The notes under the pieces are model-generated. The model ran no database searches and was not told the origin of the DNA. It was given only the letters and a program-made list of their open reading frames with translations. Below, in pieces: positions 52,362 to 60,958 of a stretch of 64,000 nucleotides of DNA. Position 1 is the stretch's first letter. Every line of letters begins with the position of its first letter. The stretch lies in the NCBI GenBank assembly GCA_035691865.1, contig DASSIM010000128.1, positions 1-64,000 on the forward strand, in the 5' to 3' direction. The translations under genes and the position numbers were made by a program. The DNA comes from Nitrosopolaris sp035691865 (lineage in GTDB: Archaea; Thermoproteota; Nitrososphaeria; Nitrososphaerales; Nitrososphaeraceae).

Positions 52362-53729
52362 ATGCTAGATAATTTACGTACTGGTCTTCGGAGCGCCCTG
52401 AAAAAGATTGTTGGAGCTTCTGATATAAACGAGGAGATTGTTGAGTCTTTATGCAAAGATGTTCAAAGAGCATTATTGCAGTCGGATGTCAACGTTAGAT
52501 TGGTGTTATCAATTACCAATAACCTGAAGAGTCGTGCCCTAAACGAACAGCCTGTGAAGGGACTCTCGAGGAAAGATCATATTATTACGATTCTCTATGG
52601 CGAGCTAGCAAATTTGCTTGGTTATACAGGAGAAACTATCAAGAGCATTGACAAAATCCAACGCTTGCAGGATGATGGTCTATCTTTCAAAGCTGGAGTT
52701 CAAAATATTGTGTTGATGCTGGGTATTCAAGGGAGCGGCAAAACGACCGTCACAGGCAAGCTTGCTAGGTGGTTGACAAGACACGGTTACCGTGTAGCAG
52801 TAATTGGGGCAGACACTTGGAGGCCTGGTGCACTGACACAATTGAAAACGAACTGTGACAAGGTGAACGTGGAGGTGTTCGGTGATGAAGAAGATAAGGA
52901 TGCCGTGAGGATTGTAAAAAAGGGACTAGAGCATTACAAGAAGCAGGCTCTTGATGTAATAATCGTAGACACAGCAGGCAGGCACAAAGAAGAAAGAGGG
53001 CTTTTGGAGGAAATGAAAACCATGTACGAGGTTTCCGATCCCGATGTCGTGTTGCTTGTAGTTGATGGGACAATTGGACAGCAGGCATATAACCAGGCAA
53101 AAGCATTCCACGCGGCGGCACCTGTGGGAGGGATAGTGATATCCAAACTCGACGGTACAGCTAAGGGAGGAGGAGTCATCGCGGCCTCGGCCGCAACCGG
53201 TGCTCGCGTTATGTTTATAGGGACTGGAGAACGCATCGATGACCTAGAACAGTTCTCACCCACCCATTTCGTGGGAAGATTATTGGGGATGGGAGACATC
53301 AAAGCCCTACTAGAAATGGCAAAGAGCTTGGAGATGCAAGCGGATGAAGGACAGGCTAAAAGACTGCTGGGTGGTAAAATGACTATCGAAGACTTTTACG
53401 CGCAGATGGAAAACGTGGGAAAAATGGGTTTTAAAAATGTAATTGACAATTTGCCGGGATTATCAGGAATGGTGAAAGATGACCAGCTTGATGCGTTGCA
53501 AGAAAAAATGGAAAAATGGAGATTTATTATTCAATCCATGACAAGAATCGAAAAACGCAGCCCTGATATAATGAACGATTCGCGGAGGAAGCGTGTAGCA
53601 AGGGGTTCCGGTATGACCGAACACGACGTCAAGGAGTTGATAAAACAGTATAACAATTCTAGGACCATGATGAAACAAGCAAAAGGTAGACAAATGCAGG
53701 GGATGCTAAGGAGATTCGGTATTGGTTAG
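52362..53729 (+). CDS. srp54: Signal recognition particle 54 kDa protein
   Basis: A 455-residue SRP GTPase with N domain, G1 LGIQGSGKTTVTGKLA, GADTWRPGALTQLK, DTAGRH, SKLDGTAKGGG and the C-terminal methionine-rich M domain (MTRIEKRSPDIMNDSRRKRVARGSG). It binds signal sequences and 7S RNA. Its stop overlaps the pus10 start. Confidence 0.97.
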   Translation: MLDNLRTGLRSALKKIVGASDINEEIVESLCKDVQRALLQSDVNVRLVLSITNNLKSRALNEQPVKGLSRKDHIITILYGELANLLGYTGETIKSIDKIQRLQDDGLSFKAGVQNIVLMLGIQGSGKTTVTGKLARWLTRHGYRVAVIGADTWRPGALTQLKTNCDKVNVEVFGDEEDKDAVRIVKKGLEHYKKQALDVIIVDTAGRHKEERGLLEEMKTMYEVSDPDVVLLVVDGTIGQQAYNQAKAFHAAAPVGGIVISKLDGTAKGGGVIAASAATGARVMFIGTGERIDDLEQFSPTHFVGRLLGMGDIKALLEMAKSLEMQADEGQAKRLLGGKMTIEDFYAQMENVGKMGFKNVIDNLPGLSGMVKDDQLDALQEKMEKWRFIIQSMTRIEKRSPDIMNDSRRKRVARGSGMTEHDVKELIKQYNNSRTMMKQAKGRQMQGMLRRFGIG

Positions 53730-54849
53730 TGCTCACCCTCGTCAGTTCCTTAAACTAGAATTACGAAAGCGTTACAACCTCTGCAGCTATTGTATTAGCC
53801 GTCACATTAAGGTTGGCAGAGGCAAATTGTCTTATGTCGACTCCGATAGGTGCTACATCTGCTGTGGCCTAATGAACAGGTTAGACTTCATAATTGGACG
53901 CATTGAGGAAGCAGTAAAAGGAGTTTATGATTTCGACACTTTCATTATAGGGACCATTCTTCCCCCAGGGATTTATGAACGAGAAGACCAAATTAGAGCT
54001 CGGCTTAAAATCAGGGGAAAAGAGAATATAAAAAACCAGCTCTTAAACGAACTCAGACGTAAGTTCGAAATTATTGCAAAGAAGAAAGTCGACTATCTAA
54101 TACCAGACATCACGATAAGCATAACTGTCGGAAGCGGGATGGAAGTCGACGTGGCTGCAAAGGCACGTACGCTAACTCTTGCGGGCCACTACATTAAAAA
54201 ACAAAGAGGATTGCCACAGAAGCAATCTAAGTGTACGCACTGCGAAGGCAGAGGATGCAGATTTTGTAACAATTCAGGCTTCTCTGGATGCCGGAGTGTT
54301 GAAGGTATTATTGCACAGCAACTCATGTGTCTAACGAAGAGCAGTGCTCCAAGATTTTCATGGGTTGGGAGTGAAGATCAGGATAGTCTAGTCTCGGGTG
54401 AGGGTAGGCCTTTTTTCGTACGTCTGTCCGATCCAAAAGTAAGGAGGTTAAGAACTAATCTAAATATTGATACACCAGAGATCTATGCGGTTATAGAGGC
54501 AAAACCTAAATGCGTTCCTCAATCGCCAATCCGATTTCTCACCAGAACCAAAATCATTGTAGAGAGTATGAATAGGATAACTGAAAATAATCTCGATGAC
54601 CTGAAGCTACTAAATTACTCAAATGTTCAATTTCAGAACAAAGACAAAATAATTACGAAAAAAATCTATTCTGTCGAAGCTCGAAAGATAAAAGATAATC
54701 GCTTTGAGCTAACTCTGTTGACGGACGGGGGATTTGCGATAAAGAAATTCGTTAAAGGTCTTCAAAACACGTCGCCAAATGTTTCTGAGATTATGGGGAA
54801 TAAATGCGAAACTATATTGTTCGATATATCAGAAGTATATATGCAGTAA
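53722..54849 (+). CDS. pus10: tRNA pseudouridine synthase Pus10
   Basis: A 375-residue Pus10 with an N-terminal zinc-binding part (CSYC ... CYICC), a THUMP-like middle, a central KCTHCEGRGCRFC insert, and the catalytic WVGSEDQDSLVSGEGRPFFV with the aspartate in GSED. It makes pseudouridine 54 and 55 in archaeal tRNA. It starts at TTG and overlaps the end of srp54 by 8 nt. Confidence 0.93.
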   Translation: MVSAHPRQFLKLELRKRYNLCSYCISRHIKVGRGKLSYVDSDRCYICCGLMNRLDFIIGRIEEAVKGVYDFDTFIIGTILPPGIYEREDQIRARLKIRGKENIKNQLLNELRRKFEIIAKKKVDYLIPDITISITVGSGMEVDVAAKARTLTLAGHYIKKQRGLPQKQSKCTHCEGRGCRFCNNSGFSGCRSVEGIIAQQLMCLTKSSAPRFSWVGSEDQDSLVSGEGRPFFVRLSDPKVRRLRTNLNIDTPEIYAVIEAKPKCVPQSPIRFLTRTKIIVESMNRITENNLDDLKLLNYSNVQFQNKDKIITKKIYSVEARKIKDNRFELTLLTDGGFAIKKFVKGLQNTSPNVSEIMGNKCETILFDISEVYMQ

Positions 54850-54887
54850 CATTTTTTTGAGAGAAGTCATGCTGTGAATTTGGTTAA

Positions 54888-55580
54888 ATGGATCCTTTAA
54901 GACTGGTTGAGGATGCCCGTTGCTCAGCTCGAATCCCTGAGAAAATATTTCAACGTATAGAAGAGCGATTTCATATTGTTATGGATGGCATTACGCGGAT
55001 TGAGCGCGCATCTGGCCTAAAATATCCCTATTATTATATTCTACCAGAATTGGTCCTCGTCTCTTCGTCCGTAGAATATGACCAGGTCGGCATCTTCTTT
55101 GCGAGGACCATTCCAACGATAGGGTTCAATAACAGACTAAAGGTAGTGATACAAATTACAGCCCCTTTAGTTGCCTACGGACTCCTGGGAACAGTCCATG
55201 CAATTCTAGCTCATGAATTCTTACACTACCTGGAATTAGTACGTAGGATTATCAAGATGAATCTGGTGTCAGACGAAGTCTCCACTACGTTATTTGAAGA
55301 AAAATACTTGGACGCAGACCGCTTAATGAATGCCCGTGTAGTCTTTAGCTCGGATCCCACATTGATTCGGCATATCTCGAATAGGTTTAATGATGGATTC
55401 CAGGATACACGTTTGGAAAAAATAGCAATTAATGGATGGATTGACAAAGGACTTCCTGTGACAAAGGTGCGTCTCGATTGGAATATCATAAAAATACCAT
55501 TTGAATCAATGGCTTCGCTTGAAGTTGATGATATAGTAAAAGAAAAAATCGCTGCCTTTGAAAGAGCTTCAGCGATGTGA
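54888..55580 (+). CDS. Putative zinc metallopeptidase-like protein (HExxH)
   Basis: A 230-residue protein with a single AILAHEFLHYLEL; His109, Glu110 and His113 form the HExxH motif. The flanking sequence is mostly helical and has no clear signal peptide. It starts with ATG, 38 nt after pus10. No peptidase subfamily is recognised, and catalytic activity is only inferred. Confidence 0.7.
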   Translation: MDPLRLVEDARCSARIPEKIFQRIEERFHIVMDGITRIERASGLKYPYYYILPELVLVSSSVEYDQVGIFFARTIPTIGFNNRLKVVIQITAPLVAYGLLGTVHAILAHEFLHYLELVRRIIKMNLVSDEVSTTLFEEKYLDADRLMNARVVFSSDPTLIRHISNRFNDGFQDTRLEKIAINGWIDKGLPVTKVRLDWNIIKIPFESMASLEVDDIVKEKIAAFERASAM

Positions 55581-55626
55581 CGTTATATCTTTGGATTGTG
55601 ACCGACCTGGAAAATAGAAGGCGCTA

Positions 55627-55881
55627 TCAGCGTTTCTTTGTCGCCCTTTTCGAGTGTTCTGTAAATTCTGTGAAACCACATTTGCCACAGCTGAACCTGT
55701 CACGATGTTCGGCCATAAACACACCTTTCCCGCATCTCGGGCAGTCGCGCTTATTCCTCGTGACGCTGTTACCCTCTATTATGTAAAACTTGTAAACTGC
55801 TACCTCCCCTTTCGGAGGTTTTTTCTTGTCAGCCGTGTTATCTCCTCCCTCCTTGCCCACGTGCCTTCGACTGAGTGGCAC
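55627..55881 (-). CDS. Ribosomal protein S27ae (eS31)
   Basis: An 84-residue frame; the conserved part is CPRCGKGVFMAEHRDRFSCGKCGFTEF, a zinc ribbon. The family is near 55-65 residues long, so the GTG at 55860 may be the true start. The first 44 nt overlap rps24e. Confidence 0.92.
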   Translation of the reverse strand: MPLSRRHVGKEGGDNTADKKKPPKGEVAVYKFYIIEGNSVTRNKRDCPRCGKGVFMAEHRDRFSCGKCGFTEFTEHSKRATKKR

Positions 55882-56227
55882 TTGCTTGTTTGGCCTTTAG
55901 CTTCGCAGCTTTCTCATCAGCAATAATTTGCTTTCTTTCTTCCTTAGGCAAATTCCTTAATAATATATACCGCGGGAGATTTTTTCTCGCCTCGGTTTCG
56001 TCTGTATAAATGTAAAACACAGCGCGGATATCGGTCATGCCTTTTCCGCAAACCATGGAAATCGGAATAACGGCCCTCTTTTCGACATTATTCTGTTTCG
56101 CGACTATATCCGTGGCCTCAGTTCTCTTGATCCTACCTGCAGAGTTCTTAAAGATGACGCTCATCTCCTGTCTACCTAATAAGGGATTCTTGCGATCTTC
56201 GATCGTAACAAGCTCAACACTGGCCAA
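55838..56227 (-). CDS. rps24e: Ribosomal protein S24e (eS24)
   Basis: A 129-residue S24e with ELVTIEDRKNPLLGRQEMSVIF, ATDIVAKQNNVEKRAVIPISMVCGKGMTDIRAVFYIY. The C-terminal third is Lys/Gln/Arg rich. It forms an operon with S27ae, as in many archaea. Confidence 0.94.
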   Translation of the reverse strand: MASVELVTIEDRKNPLLGRQEMSVIFKNSAGRIKRTEATDIVAKQNNVEKRAVIPISMVCGKGMTDIRAVFYIYTDETEARKNLPRYILLRNLPKEERKQIIADEKAAKLKAKQASATQSKARGQGGRR

Positions 56228-56445
56228 CCTCTAATCACACAATCAGCCTTGCAGAACTCATATAAATATTCCTACAAGAGTTCTAGGAGGCTAGAGAAAC
56301 TCAATCAAATGAAATGTCGTCTTGACTAGAATGGTGTAATTGAAGTTTCGCCAAGCAAATGGTGGGAGTTCTTTAAGTGATGCCTCATCTTTGGTATTAG
56401 AAGCTGACGTAGCAGTTCAATCGCATATTCGTGATCGAGATAATG

Positions 56446-56535
56446 CGGGCCCGGTGGGCTTCGATCCCACGATAACTGGCTTCGGAGGCTTATGCTACAG
56501 CGATTAGCACCCTATCCTGGCTGGGCCACGGGCCC
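56446..56535 (-). tRNA. tRNA-Arg (CCG) with a short intron near the anticodon stem
   Basis: The acceptor GGGCCCG pairs with CGGGCCC, with G73. The D arm GCCC-AGCCAGGATA-GGGT is followed by 21 nt, of which about 6 belong to the exon and about 15 to an intron (within 56488-56508). It contains a GCTA...TAGC hairpin. The loop CTCCGAA gives anticodon CCG, and the stem 3' half is GCCAG. The T arm GTGGG-ATCGAAG-CCCAC is odd at positions 54 and 60. Exact splice sites are uncertain. Confidence 0.82.
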
Positions 56536-56737
56536 CCGGTTTCTTTTTTTGATTACTATATAAGGGTACAGGAGAAGATAAGACGTCCATTGAAAGCCTG
56601 TTAACGATAAAAAAGCGATATTTTTTGACCAAAATCGGAGAGAAATTCTCTAAATCTTCCATGTTAGCTAGATTACTTATCAGTTCAGATTGTTAATTTG
56701 GAAAAGTTATATATCCAATCAGGTGGATTATGATTTG

Positions 56738-57106
56738 ATGTACGCGAAAATATGTGACCTGGAAATGTTGTCAAGTTACATTACAGACGTTGTCGTCGGC
56801 GATGTCTTAGTAGTCCAAACATTAATTGCAAACCCTTTGGATTGGCATCACTTCTACGAAAAGATTTCAAGGATAAAAAAAGGAGACCGAACTGACTTCA
56901 CTATTGTTACGAAGGAAGGTGAGAGGTTGATCGGTTCAGGAGATGTCAAAGACCTAGAGAAATGGAATAACAATGGAAAGTTTGGATTCAAAATCAAAAT
57001 AACCATTAAAAAACAAAAGTCCTTATCAGACCGACGATTGAGAGTACAGCGTCCGAATTGGCAAAAATCCTCCCCACAGATTGATTTGATGGCTGTACCG
57101 CAGTAG
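56738..57106 (+). CDS. Hypothetical protein
   Basis: A 122-residue frame from the ATG at 56738; the frame is open to 56690. MYAKICDLEMLSSYITDVVVGDVLVVQTLI is hydrophobic and well-formed; then a lysine-rich C terminus follows (KIKITIKKQKSLSDRRLRVQRP). No family recognised. It is a likely gene but without functional clues. Confidence 0.5.
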   Translation: MYAKICDLEMLSSYITDVVVGDVLVVQTLIANPLDWHHFYEKISRIKKGDRTDFTIVTKEGERLIGSGDVKDLEKWNNNGKFGFKIKITIKKQKSLSDRRLRVQRPNWQKSSPQIDLMAVPQ

Positions 57107-57225
57107 ATTTGTAGTGGGAATGGCATCTGATCATTACACTTATACCTAAGAAATATTTGTCCAGAATTGGTGGATATTGGGAATACCTGAAGAGTCCTTT
57201 TTAACATAGCGGAGCGTGCATCAGT

Positions 57226-57957
57226 CTGATAGATGTTAAAGCTTTTGCAGTCGATATTGATGGCACGCTAACAGAAAATGGTTGTGGTATGGTGTACTTG
57301 AACGGAATTGCCACCCTGCGCTATCTTGAATATCTTGGCTGTCGAGTAGTTTTTGTGACGGGAAGAGCCTCGATTGAAGCATATATTCTTGCAGTATTTA
57401 GTGGAACAACCCGCGTCGCAGTCGGAGAAAATGGCGGAGCTATAACAACAGCTCCAGCCAACCACTTGCTTCTTGCTAACAAAAAAAACTGCTTGAAAGG
57501 TTACGAAATATTGAAGGAGAACATCGAAGGTGTTCATATGAAGCCCGTCTTTAACAGACTTACAGAAGTCGTGTTGACCAGAACATTTGATATTCGTGAA
57601 GGTAGCAAAATCCTGGATGAAAATAATCTGAATTTAAGTCTTAGCGACAGCAAGTACGCATATCATATAAATGAAAAAAGTGTCAATAAGGGAGTAGGGC
57701 TGCTGGAAGCTTTAAAGATCCTTAATCTAAATCCTCAAGAAACAGTCGCGATTGGTGATAGTGAAACAGATCTACCATTATTCGACGTCTGTGGGTGCAG
57801 TATTGCTTTGAACCATGCTGAAGATACAGTGAAGTCTAGGGCAACACACGTCGTCAAAGGCGCAGAAGGGAGGGGTCTAGTGGACGCTATCGACCTTGTA
57901 GCCTTCAAGTATATGGATACAACTACTGAAAATGACTTTTCTCGCTCTATTCGATGA
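57226..57957 (+). CDS. Phosphoglycolate phosphatase-like HAD protein with an unusual start
   Basis: The HAD motif I VDIDGTL lies upstream of the first ATG (57289), in frame. The frame is bounded upstream by a TAA before 57208 and has no ATG, GTG or TTG in between, so the true start is probably CTG at 57226, 11 nt after a GGAG. Motifs further on: FVTGR (II), NEKSVNKGVGL and VAIGDSETDLPLF (IV). This fits archaeal phosphoglycolate phosphatase. A sequencing error is the alternative explanation. It overlaps argS by 26 nt. Confidence 0.82.
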   Translation: MIDVKAFAVDIDGTLTENGCGMVYLNGIATLRYLEYLGCRVVFVTGRASIEAYILAVFSGTTRVAVGENGGAITTAPANHLLLANKKNCLKGYEILKENIEGVHMKPVFNRLTEVVLTRTFDIREGSKILDENNLNLSLSDSKYAYHINEKSVNKGVGLLEALKILNLNPQETVAIGDSETDLPLFDVCGCSIALNHAEDTVKSRATHVVKGAEGRGLVDAIDLVAFKYMDTTTENDFSRSIR

Positions 57958-59863
57958 GATTCGCGAGGTCGTCTCTACCGCTCTTGGCCATTTGGGCTAT
58001 CCTCAAGACAGCATCGACCTCTCGGAGCCTCCAAGACCAGAATTTGGAGACGTGAGTTCGAATGTGGCATTTCAAATAGGCAAAAAACTTGATAAGAAGC
58101 CATATGATGTTGCTCGGGATTTTGTTGAAAACCATCTAAAACTAATCCTTCGAGATGGAGAGAAAGGTAATCGACGCTCCCTTATACTATCGGTCGAAGC
58201 ACACCCTGGCGGATATATCAACTTCAGGGCAAATTATGAAAACTTAGCAGCACTGACATTAAATCAAGCACTTGAGAACCCCTCTTACGGTTTTTCCAAT
58301 GTGGGAAATGGAACTCGTGTCACTATAGAACATACCAGTGTAAATCCAAACAAGGCTTTGCATATCGGTCATTTGAGGAATATTATCTTGGGTGATACGA
58401 TATACAGAATTCTGAAAGCCACGAATCATAACGTTACGGTTTTGAACTACGTAGACGATTCCGGTTTGCAGGTAGCTGATATAGTCGTTGCATTCAAGTT
58501 CGCCGGATTTCCTTTGGAACCGGACGAAAAATCAATGAAATTTGATCACTATTGTGGGGATCACGTTTACGTAAAGATAAACGAATTGTATAAAACTGAG
58601 CCCGGCTTGGAAGAGCGGAGAAGGCTCGTTCTGAAAGAGTTGGAGCAGGGTACATCTGAGCTGGCACGATTTGCATCCATGATAGTATCTAGGGTCTTGC
58701 ACGAGCAGTTGACGACGTGTTGGAAAATGAAAGTTCATTATGACCTACTGAATCTCGAATCCCAAATTATTATTTCGAAACTATGGGAAAAAACATTCAT
58801 TCGGTTGAAGGATAAACAAATTGCACACTTGGCCTCTGAGGGTAAGAACAAGGGGTGTTGGGTGATAAAGGGTGAAAGTGAATCAGCCGATGATAAGGTA
58901 ATCGTAAGAAGTGATCTTACTACTACGTACATTGCGAAAGACATACCTTATGCTGCTTGGAAATTAGGGCTAGTAGAAGATCCATTTTACTATTACAAGT
59001 TTTCCGACCAATGGGACAATACGTCGCTTTGGGCCACCACACTGGATTCATCCAAGAGCAACAAAGACCATCCTAAATTCGGTCCTGCTGACAGAGCCAT
59101 AACCATAATTGATTCCAGACAATCCAGGTTACAATCCATAATTTCTGGTACACTCTCTCAATTTCAACTAATGGAAAATAGGTATCACCATCTTGCCTAC
59201 GAACCTGTGACAATAAGCTCCAAGACGGCAGATCTTCTAGGAATAAACATAGGGGACAAACATTCGATGCATATGTCAGGCAGAAAAGGCATTTATGTTA
59301 ACGCTGACTATGTTATAAAAATGGCTCAGTCAAAAGCTTATGATGAGGTTCGCTCAAGAGATCCCACCTTTTCACCTGAACGACTTAGTAAAATTGCTGA
59401 GGCAATATCCATCTCGGCTATTAGATATAATCTAGTTAAATACGATCTTGACAAGAGCATTAATTTTGATATCGTTGAATCACTAAGCTTAGAAGGCGAT
59501 ACTGGTCCGTATGTTCAATATGCATACGCAAGGTCTCGAAGGTTGTTGGAGAAATCTACAGAAGAGATATCGCAACTCTCGTTTGGCTTGCTGAACAAGG
59601 AACCCGAGACCATGCTTATAAAAGCAATCGCTAAGCTGGACCTAGTTGTTGAAGAGGCAGCAAAAACTCTTAAGCCAAAGTCTATTGCAAGATATGTGCA
59701 CATGATTGCTACTGCCTTTAATTTATTCTACGAAACAGTTCCTGTCCTCAAGGAACCTGATAGGGAAAAAAGGGTTACCAGGCTAGCCCTTGTTGTAGCA
59801 TTCTGCAGAGCACTCAAAAATGCCTTCTATCTTCTGGGGATAGAACCATTGAACGAAATGTAG
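57932..59863 (+). CDS. argS: Arginyl-tRNA synthetase
   Basis: A 643-residue class I synthetase with the N-terminal additional domain, EHTSVNPNKALHIGHLRNIILGDT (HIGH region), NYVDDSGLQVADIV, SHMSGRKGIYV-like MHMSGRKGIYV in place of KMSKS, and the C-terminal helical anticodon domain with YVQYAYARSRRLLEK. It charges tRNA-Arg; a tRNA-Arg gene is 1.4 kb away. The start is at ATG 57932. Confidence 0.96.
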   Translation: MTFLALFDEIREVVSTALGHLGYPQDSIDLSEPPRPEFGDVSSNVAFQIGKKLDKKPYDVARDFVENHLKLILRDGEKGNRRSLILSVEAHPGGYINFRANYENLAALTLNQALENPSYGFSNVGNGTRVTIEHTSVNPNKALHIGHLRNIILGDTIYRILKATNHNVTVLNYVDDSGLQVADIVVAFKFAGFPLEPDEKSMKFDHYCGDHVYVKINELYKTEPGLEERRRLVLKELEQGTSELARFASMIVSRVLHEQLTTCWKMKVHYDLLNLESQIIISKLWEKTFIRLKDKQIAHLASEGKNKGCWVIKGESESADDKVIVRSDLTTTYIAKDIPYAAWKLGLVEDPFYYYKFSDQWDNTSLWATTLDSSKSNKDHPKFGPADRAITIIDSRQSRLQSIISGTLSQFQLMENRYHHLAYEPVTISSKTADLLGINIGDKHSMHMSGRKGIYVNADYVIKMAQSKAYDEVRSRDPTFSPERLSKIAEAISISAIRYNLVKYDLDKSINFDIVESLSLEGDTGPYVQYAYARSRRLLEKSTEEISQLSFGLLNKEPETMLIKAIAKLDLVVEEAAKTLKPKSIARYVHMIATAFNLFYETVPVLKEPDREKRVTRLALVVAFCRALKNAFYLLGIEPLNEM

Positions 59864-60447
59864 TAGATAAATAAGACTAATCGAGTATATTCCTTATAAG
59901 ACATCTAGTTCTCATTCCTTATTTATTCTATCAGATAGGTACTCCAGAATTTGTCAAGAAAATGGTCTTTGATAGGTCAAACACTTGTTTGACGTTTTTG
60001 GCGAATTTGTGCGCCAATCCTGAGCACCCATAGTGCGGCCTGTGTGACACGACCATGAGATACTACAAATATAGTAAATTTACTTCCTTAAAGATGCAAG
60101 TGGTACTAAATTCCGTGCAATTGAGGGCACAGGATCCCACCGGACATAACCAGTAGGCAGATCAGATATTCAAAAACACAAAGTCAGTCTACTAGTTATT
60201 ATTTTCCTGAGGCTGGATTCACGAGAGGTAATAGTCGCTGCTATATATAGTAATGAACATTAATCTAGTGGATCAAGAAATTTTGATCTCATGTTTGCAA
60301 ACAGATACAAGCCCTGCTATATTCGCATTCCTGCTGCAAACATGCTAGAAAATAGGATTTTGACCCTAGTTGTATTGAGCATAGGCTGACTAAACTTCTT
60401 TTACATAAGTAATACTTTAATTTTGGAGAATTCAGGACTAAATCGAA
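59864..60447. other. Intergenic region with two hairpins
   Basis: About 580 bases without a supported protein frame. It contains the inverted repeat GTCAAACA-CT-TGTTTGAC (59976-59993) and a second stem TTGGCG...CGCCAA about 10 nt on. They may form a terminator for argS or an operator. Confidence 0.45.
59976..59993. repeat. 18-nt inverted repeat downstream of argS
   Basis: GTCAAACA and TGTTTGAC flank a 2-nt centre. A TTTTT run and a further 6-bp stem follow immediately. It could be a terminator hairpin or a protein site. Confidence 0.5.
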
Positions 60448-60536
60448 GGTGGGGTGGCAGAGCGGCCATGCGTTCGCCTGCAGAAAAAAACCCTGTAGTG
60501 AGCGAATATATAAGGGTTCGAATCCCTTCCCCACCT
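60448..60536 (+). tRNA. tRNA-Cys (GCA) with a canonical intron
   Basis: The acceptor GGTGGGG pairs with CCCCACC, with discriminator T, as expected for tRNA-Cys. The anticodon stem TTCGC and loop CTGCAG are followed by a 17-nt intron (60484-60500) at 37/38, then A and GCGAA. CTGCAG and the intron's CTGTAG can pair to form the splicing helix. The T arm AAGGG-TTCGAAT-CCCTT is normal. The spliced length is 72 nt. Confidence 0.93.
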
Positions 60537-60640
60537 TGCTAGATGCAGTATGAGATGGCATTATTCTAAGTCCATTTCGTTCTTGGCTGAACTAAATATT
60601 TCAGCAAGAACCAAATAACCCGTCACCTTTCTTTGACAAT

Positions 60641-60808
60641 ATGCCACTCTGCAACTTACAATGTACTGCCCTTTTGATTCTGCCACATGGAACAGTTAGA
60701 AATGAAGGAATTTTCTTTCTGATGCTCATAATCCTAATTGCCTTGATCGTTGTAGCTATAGTCTTGCGAAAAAGGAGGAGCGAAAAAGACGTGCCAGAGA
60801 TGGAGTAG
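60641..60808 (+). CDS. Very small single-pass membrane protein
   Basis: A 55-codon frame, MPLCNLQCTALLILPHGTV then a strongly hydrophobic stretch IFFLMLIILIALIVVAIVL, then basic RKRRSEK and an acidic tail DVPEMEE-like end. One membrane helix with an inside-positive C-terminal flank is clear. The ATG could also be at MLIILIALI, giving 28 residues. Real gene status is plausible but unproven. Confidence 0.5.
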   Translation: MPLCNLQCTALLILPHGTVRNEGIFFLMLIILIALIVVAIVLRKRRSEKDVPEME

Positions 60809-60958
60809 AAATCGTTGGGCGGCTACATCCGGCTACGCGGATGGTCGATTAAGCTATTAATCACAGACAGGGAGATCAATTTTCCTGGACATTCGGTGTT
60901 GCCGTCCCTGAGCTAGGTTGGTTTATTAACACTTGCTTGGCAATGCCACACACTGATT

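Noticed and set aside
52765..53302. Several long minus-strand frames inside srp54
   Set aside because: Shadows of the srp54 reading frame; no independent start context.
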